From NCBI GenBank assembly GCA_964602485.1, contig CAZRQU010000003.1, positions 1 through 64,000 of the forward strand: DNA of 64,000 nt. Reading direction: 5' to 3'. The DNA is from WJLG01 sp964602485. GTDB taxonomy: Bacteria; Patescibacteriota; Patescibacteriia; Patescibacteriales; WJLG01. Below, one piece after another: positions 52,523 through 60,201 of the stretch (position 1 is its first letter; each line of letters opens with the position of its first letter). A program made the translations under genes and the position numbers. The notes beneath the pieces are model-generated. The model saw only the letters and a program-made list of their open reading frames with translations, had not been told where the DNA came from and searched no databases.

Positions 52523-53770
52523 ATGTTCTCGTTGATAAAACAATGCGCTTGTACTTCCGCTACCTCCATACTGGCCAACAAGGCCAGGAGTTTTTTAACT
52601 ATGCTCGGAATAATTATAGGCGTCGGGGCGGTTATTGTGATAATGTCGCTGGGCGCCGGGGCCCAAAGTTTGATAGTTTCGGAAATAGAAACTTTCGGCA
52701 CCAACAAAGTAGGGGTCTTGCCGGGAAAATCAGATGACGACGGACCACCGGCCTCGGCCATGGGCATCATAGTCACCTCTTTGAAATATGAAGACGCCCT
52801 GGCTATCAAAAAAGAAATTCCACACATAACCGGAGTGGTCGCCTTTACTAACGATTCCGCCAATGTCAGCTGGCAGTCCAACAGTTACTCCACGAACATC
52901 AAGGGGATTAACGAGGATTATTTAAAAGTAGAAGGCGGTGAAATAGAGACTGGTCGCTTCTTTTATGATCGAGAAATATCCGATCTTTCCAGAGTAGCCA
53001 TCCTTGGATACACGGTGAAAAAAGAATTATTCGGAGAATCAGAAGCTATAGGAGAAAAGGTGAAGATAAAGAACAACATATTCGAAGTGATAGGCACTAC
53101 CGAAGAAAGAGGAACAGTGGCTTTCCAGAATTATGATGACCAAGTGTTAATACCTATAAAGACCATGCAAAAAATAGTGGCCGGCGTCGACCATGTCAAT
53201 TTGATACGCATGGAGGTAGACGAAGAATCAAATGTGGCCGAGGTTCAAGAAAGAACAGAAATGCTGTTGCGAGATAGACACGGAATAGAGGATCCAAGCG
53301 GTGAGAATGATGATTTCTCGGTACGGTCCAGCGCGGACGCCTTAACTATAATCACCACTATCACGGATGCTTTGAAATATTTCTTAGGAGCTATGGCTGC
53401 CTTGTCGCTGATAGTCGGCGGGATCGGCATCATGAATATCATGTTGGTCTCGGTCACGGAAAGAACCCGTGAGATAGGCCTACGTAAAGCGATCGGCGCC
53501 AACAACACCGACATAACCCTGCAATTCCTGGTAGAAACAATGGCCATTACGACCATCGGAGGGCTCTTAGGCAGTGTCGGGGGAATTGGTGTTTCCTACC
53601 TGGCTACATTGATAATAAAGAGCTTGGGGTATGGTTGGAAATTCTCCATCTCCCCGTTCTCGATCATGTTGGCAGTAGCCGTTTCTACGGGCATTGGCCT
53701 GATATTCGGCATCTACCCGGCCCGCAAAGCATCCAAATTACAACCGGTGGAAGCGCTAAGATATGAATAA
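52523..53770 (+). CDS. MacB-like ABC permease
   Basis: 415 aa. N-terminal transmembrane helix (about 17-43, NKARSFLTMLGIIIGVGAVIVIMSLG), a large periplasmic MacB_PCD domain (about 45-275), then three helices of an FtsX domain (about 285-405) with SLIVGGIGIMNIMLVSVTERTREIGLRKAIGA as the coupling region. Forms a pair with the ATPase. Ten bases after the ATPase stop. Confidence 0.93.
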   Translation: MFSLIKQCACTSATSILANKARSFLTMLGIIIGVGAVIVIMSLGAGAQSLIVSEIETFGTNKVGVLPGKSDDDGPPASAMGIIVTSLKYEDALAIKKEIPHITGVVAFTNDSANVSWQSNSYSTNIKGINEDYLKVEGGEIETGRFFYDREISDLSRVAILGYTVKKELFGESEAIGEKVKIKNNIFEVIGTTEERGTVAFQNYDDQVLIPIKTMQKIVAGVDHVNLIRMEVDEESNVAEVQERTEMLLRDRHGIEDPSGENDDFSVRSSADALTIITTITDALKYFLGAMAALSLIVGGIGIMNIMLVSVTERTREIGLRKAIGANNTDITLQFLVETMAITTIGGLLGSVGGIGVSYLATLIIKSLGYGWKFSISPFSIMLAVAVSTGIGLIFGIYPARKASKLQPVEALRYE

Positions 53771-53775
53771 TAATT

Positions 53776-53846
53776 ATCAATCTTCAGTCTCCAATCTTCA
53801 ATGATAAAAAATTGAAGTTTGAAGTTTGAAAATTCAAGATCGAAGC
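53776..53846. repeat. Simple repeat family of TTGAAGTTTGAA / CTTCAAAC type
   Basis: Spacer between the two permease genes made of short repeats such as CAATCTTCA and TTGAAGTTTGAAG in both orientations. The same family occurs at 46105-46145, inside uvrC (21284-21328) and, in A/T form, inside queA. Confidence 0.6.
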
Positions 53847-53847
53847 T

Positions 53848-55155
53848 GTGAACCTATACTTTCTTACCAAAACATCATTCCAATCAATGCTGGCCAACAA
53901 GACCAGGACCTTTTTAACGGTTTTGGGGATGGTCATCGGTATCACGGCCATCATGGTGGTGTTCTCGGCCGGTGAGGGCATCAAAGGTCTTCTGTATTCC
54001 CAGATAGAATCTTTCGGAACGGACTTTATTCAAGTAGAGGTAAGGATACCCTCTGATAAACAAGGAGTGGGCTCCGGAGAAGGTATGAGTTCCAAAGATA
54101 CAGACTCGGCCATGAGTATGGCTATGGGCGTACAGGTAACCACCTTGAAAAATGAAGACTTGGAAGATATCAATAAACTGCCTAATGTAAAGATGAGCTA
54201 TGGAGCGATCATCGGCCAAGACCTGATAAGCTACAAGGAAAAAAGGAAAAAGATAAATCTTTACGGAGTGAGCGCCGATTTCATAAAGATAGACAAAAGT
54301 GAAATAGACGAAGGAAGATTCTTCACTGAAGTGGAAGATAGATCATTGGCCAAACTAGTGGTAATAGGCAGCGAGGTCAAAAAAGACTTGTTCGGACAGT
54401 CGCAAGCCATAGGCGAATCAATAAGGATAGGCAAGAATAAATTCAAGGTCATTGGAGTTCTTAAAGAAAGAGGGGCTGTTATGGGTATGAGCTTTGATGA
54501 TTTCGCTTATCTACCCCTACGCACTCTGCAAAAAAGGATCATGGGCATAGATTATATGATGTATACCGTCCACAAGCTTAACGACACCGACCTGGCCGAA
54601 CAGACAGCTGATCAAGTTCGTTCACTATTAAGAGAAAATCATGATATAACTCCGCGTACAGATCCGAAAACCGGTCAGCCAGATGTTAGCCGGGATGATT
54701 TCCGGGTTACCACCATGGAAGAGATGATGGAGATGATGGATACGATAATGGGCGCTACCACCATATTGCTTCTGGCTATCGTGGCTATCTCCTTGATAGT
54801 CGGCGGGGTCGGCATAATGAACATTATGTATGTAATAGTTTCCGAAAGGACCTCGGAGATCGGCCTACGCAAAGCGGTCGGAGCCAGATACTCGGACGTA
54901 ATGAAACAATTCCTTTTCGAATCCGTAGTGATAACCTTGATAGGCGGGGTGATAGGAATAGGGCTGGGCATTGGCATTTCCTACCTAATAGCCATCGGTG
55001 CCAATGAAGCCGGCTTTGAGTGGAATTTTTCCATCCCGACAGAGGCTTATATCGTATCGATCATCTTTTCTGTCTTGTTCGGCATCGGCTTTGGCTTGTT
55101 CCCGGCCAAAAAAGCGGCTCGTATGGATCCGATCACCGCTTTAAGAAATGAATAG
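53848..55155 (+). CDS. Second MacB-like ABC permease
   Basis: 435 aa starting at GTG. Same plan as the upstream permease: N-terminal helix (MLANKTRTFLTVLGMVIGITAIMVV), periplasmic domain, FtsX domain with SLIVGGVGIMNIMYVIVSERTSEIGLRKAVGARY. It carries a Met/Asp/Ser-rich insert near residues 67-95. One ATPase with two permeases suggests a heterodimer or two alternative homodimers. Last gene of the operon. Confidence 0.92.
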   Translation: MNLYFLTKTSFQSMLANKTRTFLTVLGMVIGITAIMVVFSAGEGIKGLLYSQIESFGTDFIQVEVRIPSDKQGVGSGEGMSSKDTDSAMSMAMGVQVTTLKNEDLEDINKLPNVKMSYGAIIGQDLISYKEKRKKINLYGVSADFIKIDKSEIDEGRFFTEVEDRSLAKLVVIGSEVKKDLFGQSQAIGESIRIGKNKFKVIGVLKERGAVMGMSFDDFAYLPLRTLQKRIMGIDYMMYTVHKLNDTDLAEQTADQVRSLLRENHDITPRTDPKTGQPDVSRDDFRVTTMEEMMEMMDTIMGATTILLLAIVAISLIVGGVGIMNIMYVIVSERTSEIGLRKAVGARYSDVMKQFLFESVVITLIGGVIGIGLGIGISYLIAIGANEAGFEWNFSIPTEAYIVSIIFSVLFGIGFGLFPAKKAARMDPITALRNE

Positions 55156-55158
55156 CTA

Positions 55159-55187
55159 TTGACAATATTAAATAAAAATGTTATTAT
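55159..55187 (+). promoter_or_regulatory. Promoter of the 55237 gene
   Basis: Perfect TTGACA (55159-55164), 17 bases, TATTAT (55182-55187). The leader ends with AAGGAGA, six bases before ATG. Confidence 0.75.
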
Positions 55188-55236
55188 AAATATCCTGTAC
55201 TTTTTCTAAAAACCTAGATCGAAAAAGGAGAATAAA

Positions 55237-55506
55237 ATGAATGTTATTTTGAGATCCGACCTAAAATGTTCGGCAGAATGTCGACCGTGTACATTGAAAG
55301 AACTGAAAAATTTCGGCGTTTCAAACAAGGTCGGCGGAACCAAAAATCATATTGATTGCCGTTTTCTTTTCGGAACGACCCCTAACGACTCAGGCAGATA
55401 CCCGGCCAGAGACCTTAAGAAGAGCTTCAACTCTATCAGGATATCTTGGCATGATCCGTCTGACATCAAAGAAAAAAAACTCTTCCTTTGGGGAGAAGAA
55501 GAGTAA
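55237..55506 (+). CDS. Small Cys-containing orphan protein
   Basis: 89 aa, not recognised, basic, soluble. Four cysteines: three clustered (KCSAECRPCTLKE, a CxxxCxxC arrangement near residues 11-18) and one near 41 (HIDCRF), which could bind a metal or cluster. Near-consensus promoter, Shine-Dalgarno and a terminator that overlaps the 3' end of convergent rarA. One of the self-contained orphan units of this window. Confidence 0.72.
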   Translation: MNVILRSDLKCSAECRPCTLKELKNFGVSNKVGGTKNHIDCRFLFGTTPNDSGRYPARDLKKSFNSIRISWHDPSDIKEKKLFLWGEEE

Positions 55507-55527
55507 ACATCAAAAAACCAATCCTTT

Positions 55528-55558
55528 GGCCAACATCTATTGTTGGCCTTATTTTTTT
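55528..55558 (+). terminator. Terminator of the 55237 gene
   Basis: A perfect 7-bp stem (55528-55534 with 55542-55548), 7-base loop, and a T run that overlaps the rarA stop region. Confidence 0.85.
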
Positions 55559-56727
55559 ATATATTTCCTTTTCTTGAGTTCTGGTGGAAAATATTCTTGT
55601 CCTGATGAATCTTCTTTAGGCGAATATTTATAACCCTTGCCGTAGCCCAACTCTTTCATCAGCTTGGTCGGAGCGTTGCGCAAATGCACCGGCACTCCCA
55701 GATTACTGAATTCCTCTACATCTCTTTTTGCCCGGCCATAGGCCTCATAGGCGGTAATATCCTTCTTACTTTTGGCTAAATAGATGACCAAGTGGCTCAA
55801 ATGAGCGTTGCACTCCGGCATCCCGATGTTCTTAACCGCGTCATAAACGCTGGTGGCTAAAAGCAAAGCGCTGTTATTGGCCAAGCCCACATCCTCGGAA
55901 GCGAAACGCACCAAGCGCCTGGCCACATAAAGCGGATCCTCGCCGGCCTCCAGGATCCGAGCCAGCCAATAGACGGAAGCGTCGGCATCTCCGCCGCGAA
56001 TGGATTTGTGCAGGGCCGATATCAAATTATAATGCTCTTCGCCGGCCTTATCGTATATCAAGGACGGTTTTTGGATCACCTCCTTGACCAAGTCGATATC
56101 TATCTCTTTCTTTTGTTTGGAAGCGGCCTCTATTATATTGATCGCGATCCGGGCGTCGCCGTTGGCCAACCTGGCGATAGTCTCAATGGTCTTTTTATCA
56201 GCTTTGGCCTTGGTTCGATCAAGAGCCCGCTTGCTTATCTTGACCAAGTCGTCAACGGACAAGGCCTCAAGCACGACCACTCGACTGCGGGAAAGCAAGG
56301 CCGAATTAACGGAAAAACTGGGATTCTCGGTAGTGGCCCCGATCAAGGTTATAGTCCCTCTTTCCACGTGAGGAAGCAAGGCGTCTTGCTGGGATTTGTT
56401 CCAACGATGTATCTCATCTATAAAAAGGATGGTCTTGCTTCCCAAGCGTTTGTTCTCCCCCGCTCTTTCTATTATTGCTTTCAGGTCTTTGACCCCGTTG
56501 GTCACAGCTGAGAATTCTACGAATTCGGCCTTAGTGATATTGGCGATTATAAAGGCCAGGGTGGTCTTGCCCGAGCCGGGCGGACCCCAAAGAAGCAAAG
56601 ACGGGACTTCGTCTTTTTCTATAGCGTTATACAGAAAACCGCCTTTTTTTATAAGACTTTCTTGCCCGACGAAATCCTTAAGTTCCCCGGGTCGCATCTG
56701 ATTGGCTAAAGGTGCGTTTTCTTTCAT
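55549..56727 (-). CDS. rarA: Replication-associated recombination protein A
   Basis: AAA+ ATPase (MgsA/WRNIP1 family) acting at stalled forks. 392 aa. LANQMRPGELKDFVGQESLI opening, Walker A GPPGSGKTTLAF near 50, Walker B ILFIDEIHRWNKSQQDALLPHVE, sensor GATTENPSFSVNSALLSR, and the C-terminal MgsA domain (LISALHKSIRGGDADASVYWLARILEAGEDP, GMPECNAHLSHLVIYLA, LGYGKGYKYSPKE). Its neighbours do not form an operon with it. Confidence 0.96.
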   Translation of the reverse strand: MKENAPLANQMRPGELKDFVGQESLIKKGGFLYNAIEKDEVPSLLLWGPPGSGKTTLAFIIANITKAEFVEFSAVTNGVKDLKAIIERAGENKRLGSKTILFIDEIHRWNKSQQDALLPHVERGTITLIGATTENPSFSVNSALLSRSRVVVLEALSVDDLVKISKRALDRTKAKADKKTIETIARLANGDARIAINIIEAASKQKKEIDIDLVKEVIQKPSLIYDKAGEEHYNLISALHKSIRGGDADASVYWLARILEAGEDPLYVARRLVRFASEDVGLANNSALLLATSVYDAVKNIGMPECNAHLSHLVIYLAKSKKDITAYEAYGRAKRDVEEFSNLGVPVHLRNAPTKLMKELGYGKGYKYSPKEDSSGQEYFPPELKKRKYIKK

Positions 56728-56810
56728 ATATTAATGATAAAATATGGCTGGACGCGACCAAAAAAATAGTCCAAACATCAATTACAATGACCCCTATCTT
56801 TAAAAAATTA

Positions 56811-57080
56811 TTATAGATCGTTATCTTTGTATCCTTCCATCTTTTTCACTTTTTTAGACCTGCTCCTGCCAATACTGATAAGAGCTCGCAAAAAGACATG
56901 AGCGGTGTAGCCGGCGATAAAACCTCCGACAAGATTGGACTCCACAGCGCCCCCGACCCTGAAATTAAGATAATCCAATAAAAAGCCAAAAGCATCTATT
57001 CCTTTCAAGGCAAAAAGGTATCCAGAAAAAGCTCCTAAATAACTACCCAATAATTTGAATGGGTTGAAAGTTTTTGTCAT
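56811..57080 (-). CDS. Small membrane protein
   Basis: 89 aa, not recognised. Two hydrophobic segments (about 10-25 LLGSYLGAFSGYLFAL and 44-66 VESNLVGGFIAGYTAHVFLRALI), with a basic C-terminal tail (RSRSKKVKKM). It starts nine bases after the folC stop, so it is probably co-transcribed with folC; no functional link is implied. No Shine-Dalgarno sequence. Confidence 0.6.
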   Translation of the reverse strand: MTKTFNPFKLLGSYLGAFSGYLFALKGIDAFGFLLDYLNFRVGGAVESNLVGGFIAGYTAHVFLRALISIGRSRSKKVKKMEGYKDNDL

Positions 57081-57089
57081 ATTATGATC

Positions 57090-58424
57090 TTAAAAAATCT
57101 TTCTCTTTTTCAAAATGTCTTTTTCTTTGTACCACTGCTTCCTTAATTCACCGGCTAAATGAAAAGATCCGGTTATTAATATCATATCATTCTTACTGGA
57201 TCGAGCAAAAGCTTTTTGCAGAGCTTCTTTGGCTTTCTTATGGATAGTGATCCTTTTTCCTCCAAACTTCTTGGCTAAAACTTTCAAATTTTCCGGACTT
57301 TCGCTACTTCTACCGCTAGTTGAAAACCAAGATATGCAAACAGAGTCTGTTAATGGCATTATCTTCTTAAATATGGCTTTAGCATTCTTCTTTTTAGCTA
57401 AAGTGATCACTAAATGAAGCTTTCTATGCTCCGTTTCCTTTAAAAAATTCACTGTACTCAATATCTTGTCTGGATTATGCGCCCCATCCAGAATAACCAA
57501 AGGTTCTTTTTGCATAACCTCTAATCTTCCGGCTAAGACCATATCCTTTAAAGCTTTTTTTGTATCAACAACACCCACCCCCAAACAAAAAGCTACTTCA
57601 GCAGCCAATATACAATTCCTAACTTGATGCTTCCCTGTAAGACGAGTTTCATATTTTTCTTTCTTATATACATATGCCAGATCGTTCAATCCGCTTCTGA
57701 TCACCCGATTAGCAAGATCTATCTTATGATACTTTGCCTTCCTGTCCCGACAAATGGACACAAAAAGGTCTTTTAGCTTCTTATCCTTTTCCGCTGTGAA
57801 AAAATGACTGTCTTCTTTGATCATACCGGCCTTATCCAAGGCGATCTTCTTCTTTGTATTACCTAAGATATGGGTGTGATCCAAACCAATATTAGTAATT
57901 ACCGTCACTTTGGGCCTTTTGATTATATTAGTAGCGTCAAAACTTCCGCCAATGCCGGCTTCCAATATTACCTGCGTGCACTTTTCTTTCTTAAAATAAA
58001 GCAAGGCTATGGCCAAAACGGTCTCAAAATAAGAAGGGCGGCCATATGGGCTTTCTTCTTGGCATCTTTTTATATAAGGTTTCAATCGGTCAACAAGATT
58101 GGAAAATTCATCTACTGATATGAACCTATCATTCACCATTATCCTTTCTATGGTCGTGGTCAAAAAAGGAGAGATGAAAACCCCTGTTCTTTTACCTGCC
58201 TGGGTCAAGATCGAATTCAGGATCAAACAAACAGAACCCTTGCCTGAAGTCCCAGCCACATGAACATACTCGAACCCTGATTGCGGATCACCCAAAAGTT
58301 CAAGAAAATAAGCCATTCTTTTTATGAAAAGCTCTTTCCCGACATAAACATCATCATTATTAAAAGATCCATATCTTAATGATTCCAAATATTTGACTGC
58401 TTGATAATATCTTTTTATATCCAT
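57090..58424 (-). CDS. folC: Folylpolyglutamate / dihydrofolate synthase family protein
   Basis: 444 aa Mur-ligase-fold enzyme that adds glutamate to folates. HVAGTSGKGSVCLIL near residue 55 (P-loop), SPFLTTTIERI, ILEAGIGGSFDATNI near 155, NIGLDHTHILGNT and the C-terminal ILDGAHNPDKI near 316. All main motifs are present. Many CPR bacteria lack de novo folate synthesis, so uptake and polyglutamylation of scavenged folate is a reasonable inference. No other folate gene lies in the window. Confidence 0.92.
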   Translation of the reverse strand: MDIKRYYQAVKYLESLRYGSFNNDDVYVGKELFIKRMAYFLELLGDPQSGFEYVHVAGTSGKGSVCLILNSILTQAGKRTGVFISPFLTTTIERIMVNDRFISVDEFSNLVDRLKPYIKRCQEESPYGRPSYFETVLAIALLYFKKEKCTQVILEAGIGGSFDATNIIKRPKVTVITNIGLDHTHILGNTKKKIALDKAGMIKEDSHFFTAEKDKKLKDLFVSICRDRKAKYHKIDLANRVIRSGLNDLAYVYKKEKYETRLTGKHQVRNCILAAEVAFCLGVGVVDTKKALKDMVLAGRLEVMQKEPLVILDGAHNPDKILSTVNFLKETEHRKLHLVITLAKKKNAKAIFKKIMPLTDSVCISWFSTSGRSSESPENLKVLAKKFGGKRITIHKKAKEALQKAFARSSKNDMILITGSFHLAGELRKQWYKEKDILKKRKIF

Positions 58425-58462
58425 ACATCCTCTAGTTTAGGCGATATTCATATTTTGAGCAA

Positions 58463-58500
58463 TAAAACAAGCCGTTTCCTCCCAAAAGAGACAACGGCTT
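58463..58500 (-). terminator. Terminator of the 58513 gene
   Basis: An 8-bp stem (58469-58476 with 58493-58500), large loop, and TTGTTTTATT on the minus strand. Confidence 0.75.
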
Positions 58501-58512
58501 AGATCCAAATGA

Positions 58513-58722
58513 TCAACGGTTCTTGTTTTTACGAACCAATAAAAAGATAATAGAGAGAACGATAATGGCTAAAACTACCACCGCGACAGGCCAATAGTTC
58601 AAGAGCGCCGACCAAATAGCCTTAATATTCCAAAAAAACGCCACTCCTGCCACTAATATGATAAAAACAGTAAAAGCTCTTGCATCCATACGACGCAGCT
58701 TCTCTTTTTCATAAGACTCCAT
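58513..58722 (-). CDS. Small two-helix membrane protein
   Basis: 69 aa, not recognised. Two transmembrane helices (about 16-34 and 42-63) with basic flanks (KEKLRRMDAR, VRKNKNR). AGGGGGT lies five bases before the ATG, and a terminator follows the stop. It is probably a single-gene unit. Confidence 0.65.
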   Translation of the reverse strand: MESYEKEKLRRMDARAFTVFIILVAGVAFFWNIKAIWSALLNYWPVAVVVLAIIVLSIIFLLVRKNKNR

Positions 58723-58794
58723 TTTTTACCCCCTGGCTTCAAGAGAGTTATATTAGGTGCGATGAATTTTTGTTAATATAACACAGGCAAACAA

Positions 58795-58825
58795 AAAAGC
58801 CAAGCATCAAGCCGGCTTTTTATTT
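58795..58825 (-). terminator. Terminator of the CorC-type gene
   Basis: AAAAGCC/GGCTTTT arms with an imperfect middle (about 58796-58825) and T runs on both sides. It lies just past the stop at 58839. Confidence 0.6.
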
Positions 58826-58838
58826 CTTTATCATCAAC

Positions 58839-60071
58839 TTAACTTCTTATTATTCGAACGCTTTTTATCTGTTGTTTGGTGACCGATTCCGTTTTTATCG
58901 TCATATTCCTTAGCTTGATCACTTCGTCTTTTTTAGGCATCCTCTGCAACCTGTGCTGAATGAAGCCTGCCAAAGTATTGAAATTCCCCTTGCCCAGATT
59001 GACTTTCAAATTCTCACAGAGTTCTTCTATCGGAATGGTGGCATCCACCTTGATGGTTTTGGCATCTATCTTTTCTATGTATTCGCTTTGTCGTTGACTT
59101 TTGTCGAATATATCCCCCACTATCTCTTCAAGTATATCTTCAACGGTTACCAGCCCGGAAACCTCTCCGTACTCATCGACCACAATAGCCATTGGAACAT
59201 CTCGTCCCTCGAACTCGGTTAACAGGTCGTCTATTTCCTTGGATTCCGGAACTACATTGACCGGCCTCATTAACGAAGCTACCTTAACGTTCAATTTCTT
59301 ATTCTTTATATTATCCAAGACATCGTCCACATCCAAAATGCCCACTATTTTATCATCATCGTCATCTTTATAAGCCGGAAATCTGGAGTATGGCTCTCTA
59401 ATGACAAAATCTACCACATCTTTAAGGTAGGCATCACTGTCCAACATGGATATCTTGGTCTTTGGGGTCATTATCTCTGTAACCTTCTTATCCCTGAACT
59501 TAAGGACATTGTGCATCATTTCGGCTATGTCTTTGCTCAAGATCCCCTCGTCACGCCCCATGGTAACGATGGTCTTTAATTCTTCTTCCGAAACTTTGGC
59601 CTCTTCCTTGGTCCTTAAGGTTAACAATATGCCTTTGGATATGAACTCAAAGATCCTGCTAAGAGGCAAAAACGCGCTGATCAAAACCTCTATTGGTCTA
59701 GCCACCAACAAAGATATCTTCTCGGCATTGGCATTGGCAAAGGTTTTGGGAACTATCTCGCCAAAGACCAAAACCAAAAAGGTCATGACTCCGGTAGCTA
59801 TCCCGGCTCCGGCAGAACCGAAAAGGTCCATAAAAAAAACCGTTGCCAAGGATGCGGCTCCGATATTCACTAGATTATTACCGATCAATATCGTTATGAT
59901 CAGTCTTCTGGGATTGCTTTTTATCCTTGATAAAGCAGCCGAGCCTTTTTTGTTCTGTTTAAGTAAGGCTTTGACCTTTACTAGGCCGACGCTCATCAAA
60001 GCTGTTTCTACTCCGGAAAAGAATCCGGATAATAAGATCAAGAATATTAAGGAAAATAAATAAGCTATCAT
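58839..60071 (-). CDS. CNNM/CorC-type membrane protein with CBS pair
   Basis: 410 aa of the HlyC/CorC family, implicated in magnesium or cobalt efflux or homeostasis. N-terminal DUF21 membrane domain (about 1-190; LLSGFFSGVETALMSVG, LLGNNLVNIG-like ILIGNNLVNIGAAS, VLVFGEIVPKTFANANAEK). Two CBS domains (about 205-330; VTEIMTPKTKISMLD, VASLMRPVNVVPES) bind adenine nucleotides in relatives. A C-terminal CorC_HlyC domain ends the protein (VDATIPIEELCENL, TLAGFIQHRLQRMP). Confidence 0.94.
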   Translation of the reverse strand: MIAYLFSLIFLILLSGFFSGVETALMSVGLVKVKALLKQNKKGSAALSRIKSNPRRLIITILIGNNLVNIGAASLATVFFMDLFGSAGAGIATGVMTFLVLVFGEIVPKTFANANAEKISLLVARPIEVLISAFLPLSRIFEFISKGILLTLRTKEEAKVSEEELKTIVTMGRDEGILSKDIAEMMHNVLKFRDKKVTEIMTPKTKISMLDSDAYLKDVVDFVIREPYSRFPAYKDDDDDKIVGILDVDDVLDNIKNKKLNVKVASLMRPVNVVPESKEIDDLLTEFEGRDVPMAIVVDEYGEVSGLVTVEDILEEIVGDIFDKSQRQSEYIEKIDAKTIKVDATIPIEELCENLKVNLGKGNFNTLAGFIQHRLQRMPKKDEVIKLRNMTIKTESVTKQQIKSVRIIRS

Positions 60072-60161
60072 ATGTTGTTAATCTACTGCTTGTAATAATA
60101 TCACAAATAGTTTAGCGAAACAAAGGTATCTTTATATATTATTCATTTTTTGTCAAATCCG

Positions 60162-60170
60162 TGATATAAT
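60162..60170 (+). promoter_or_regulatory. Extended -10 promoter of the GH130 genes
   Basis: TGATATAAT within CCGTGATATAAT, identical to the motif before the ABC operon. The predicted start lies near 60177, 25 bases before the ATG. No Shine-Dalgarno sequence. Confidence 0.6.
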
Positions 60171-60201
60171 TGAATTGCTAAATCATTTTAAAACAACCAA
60201 T

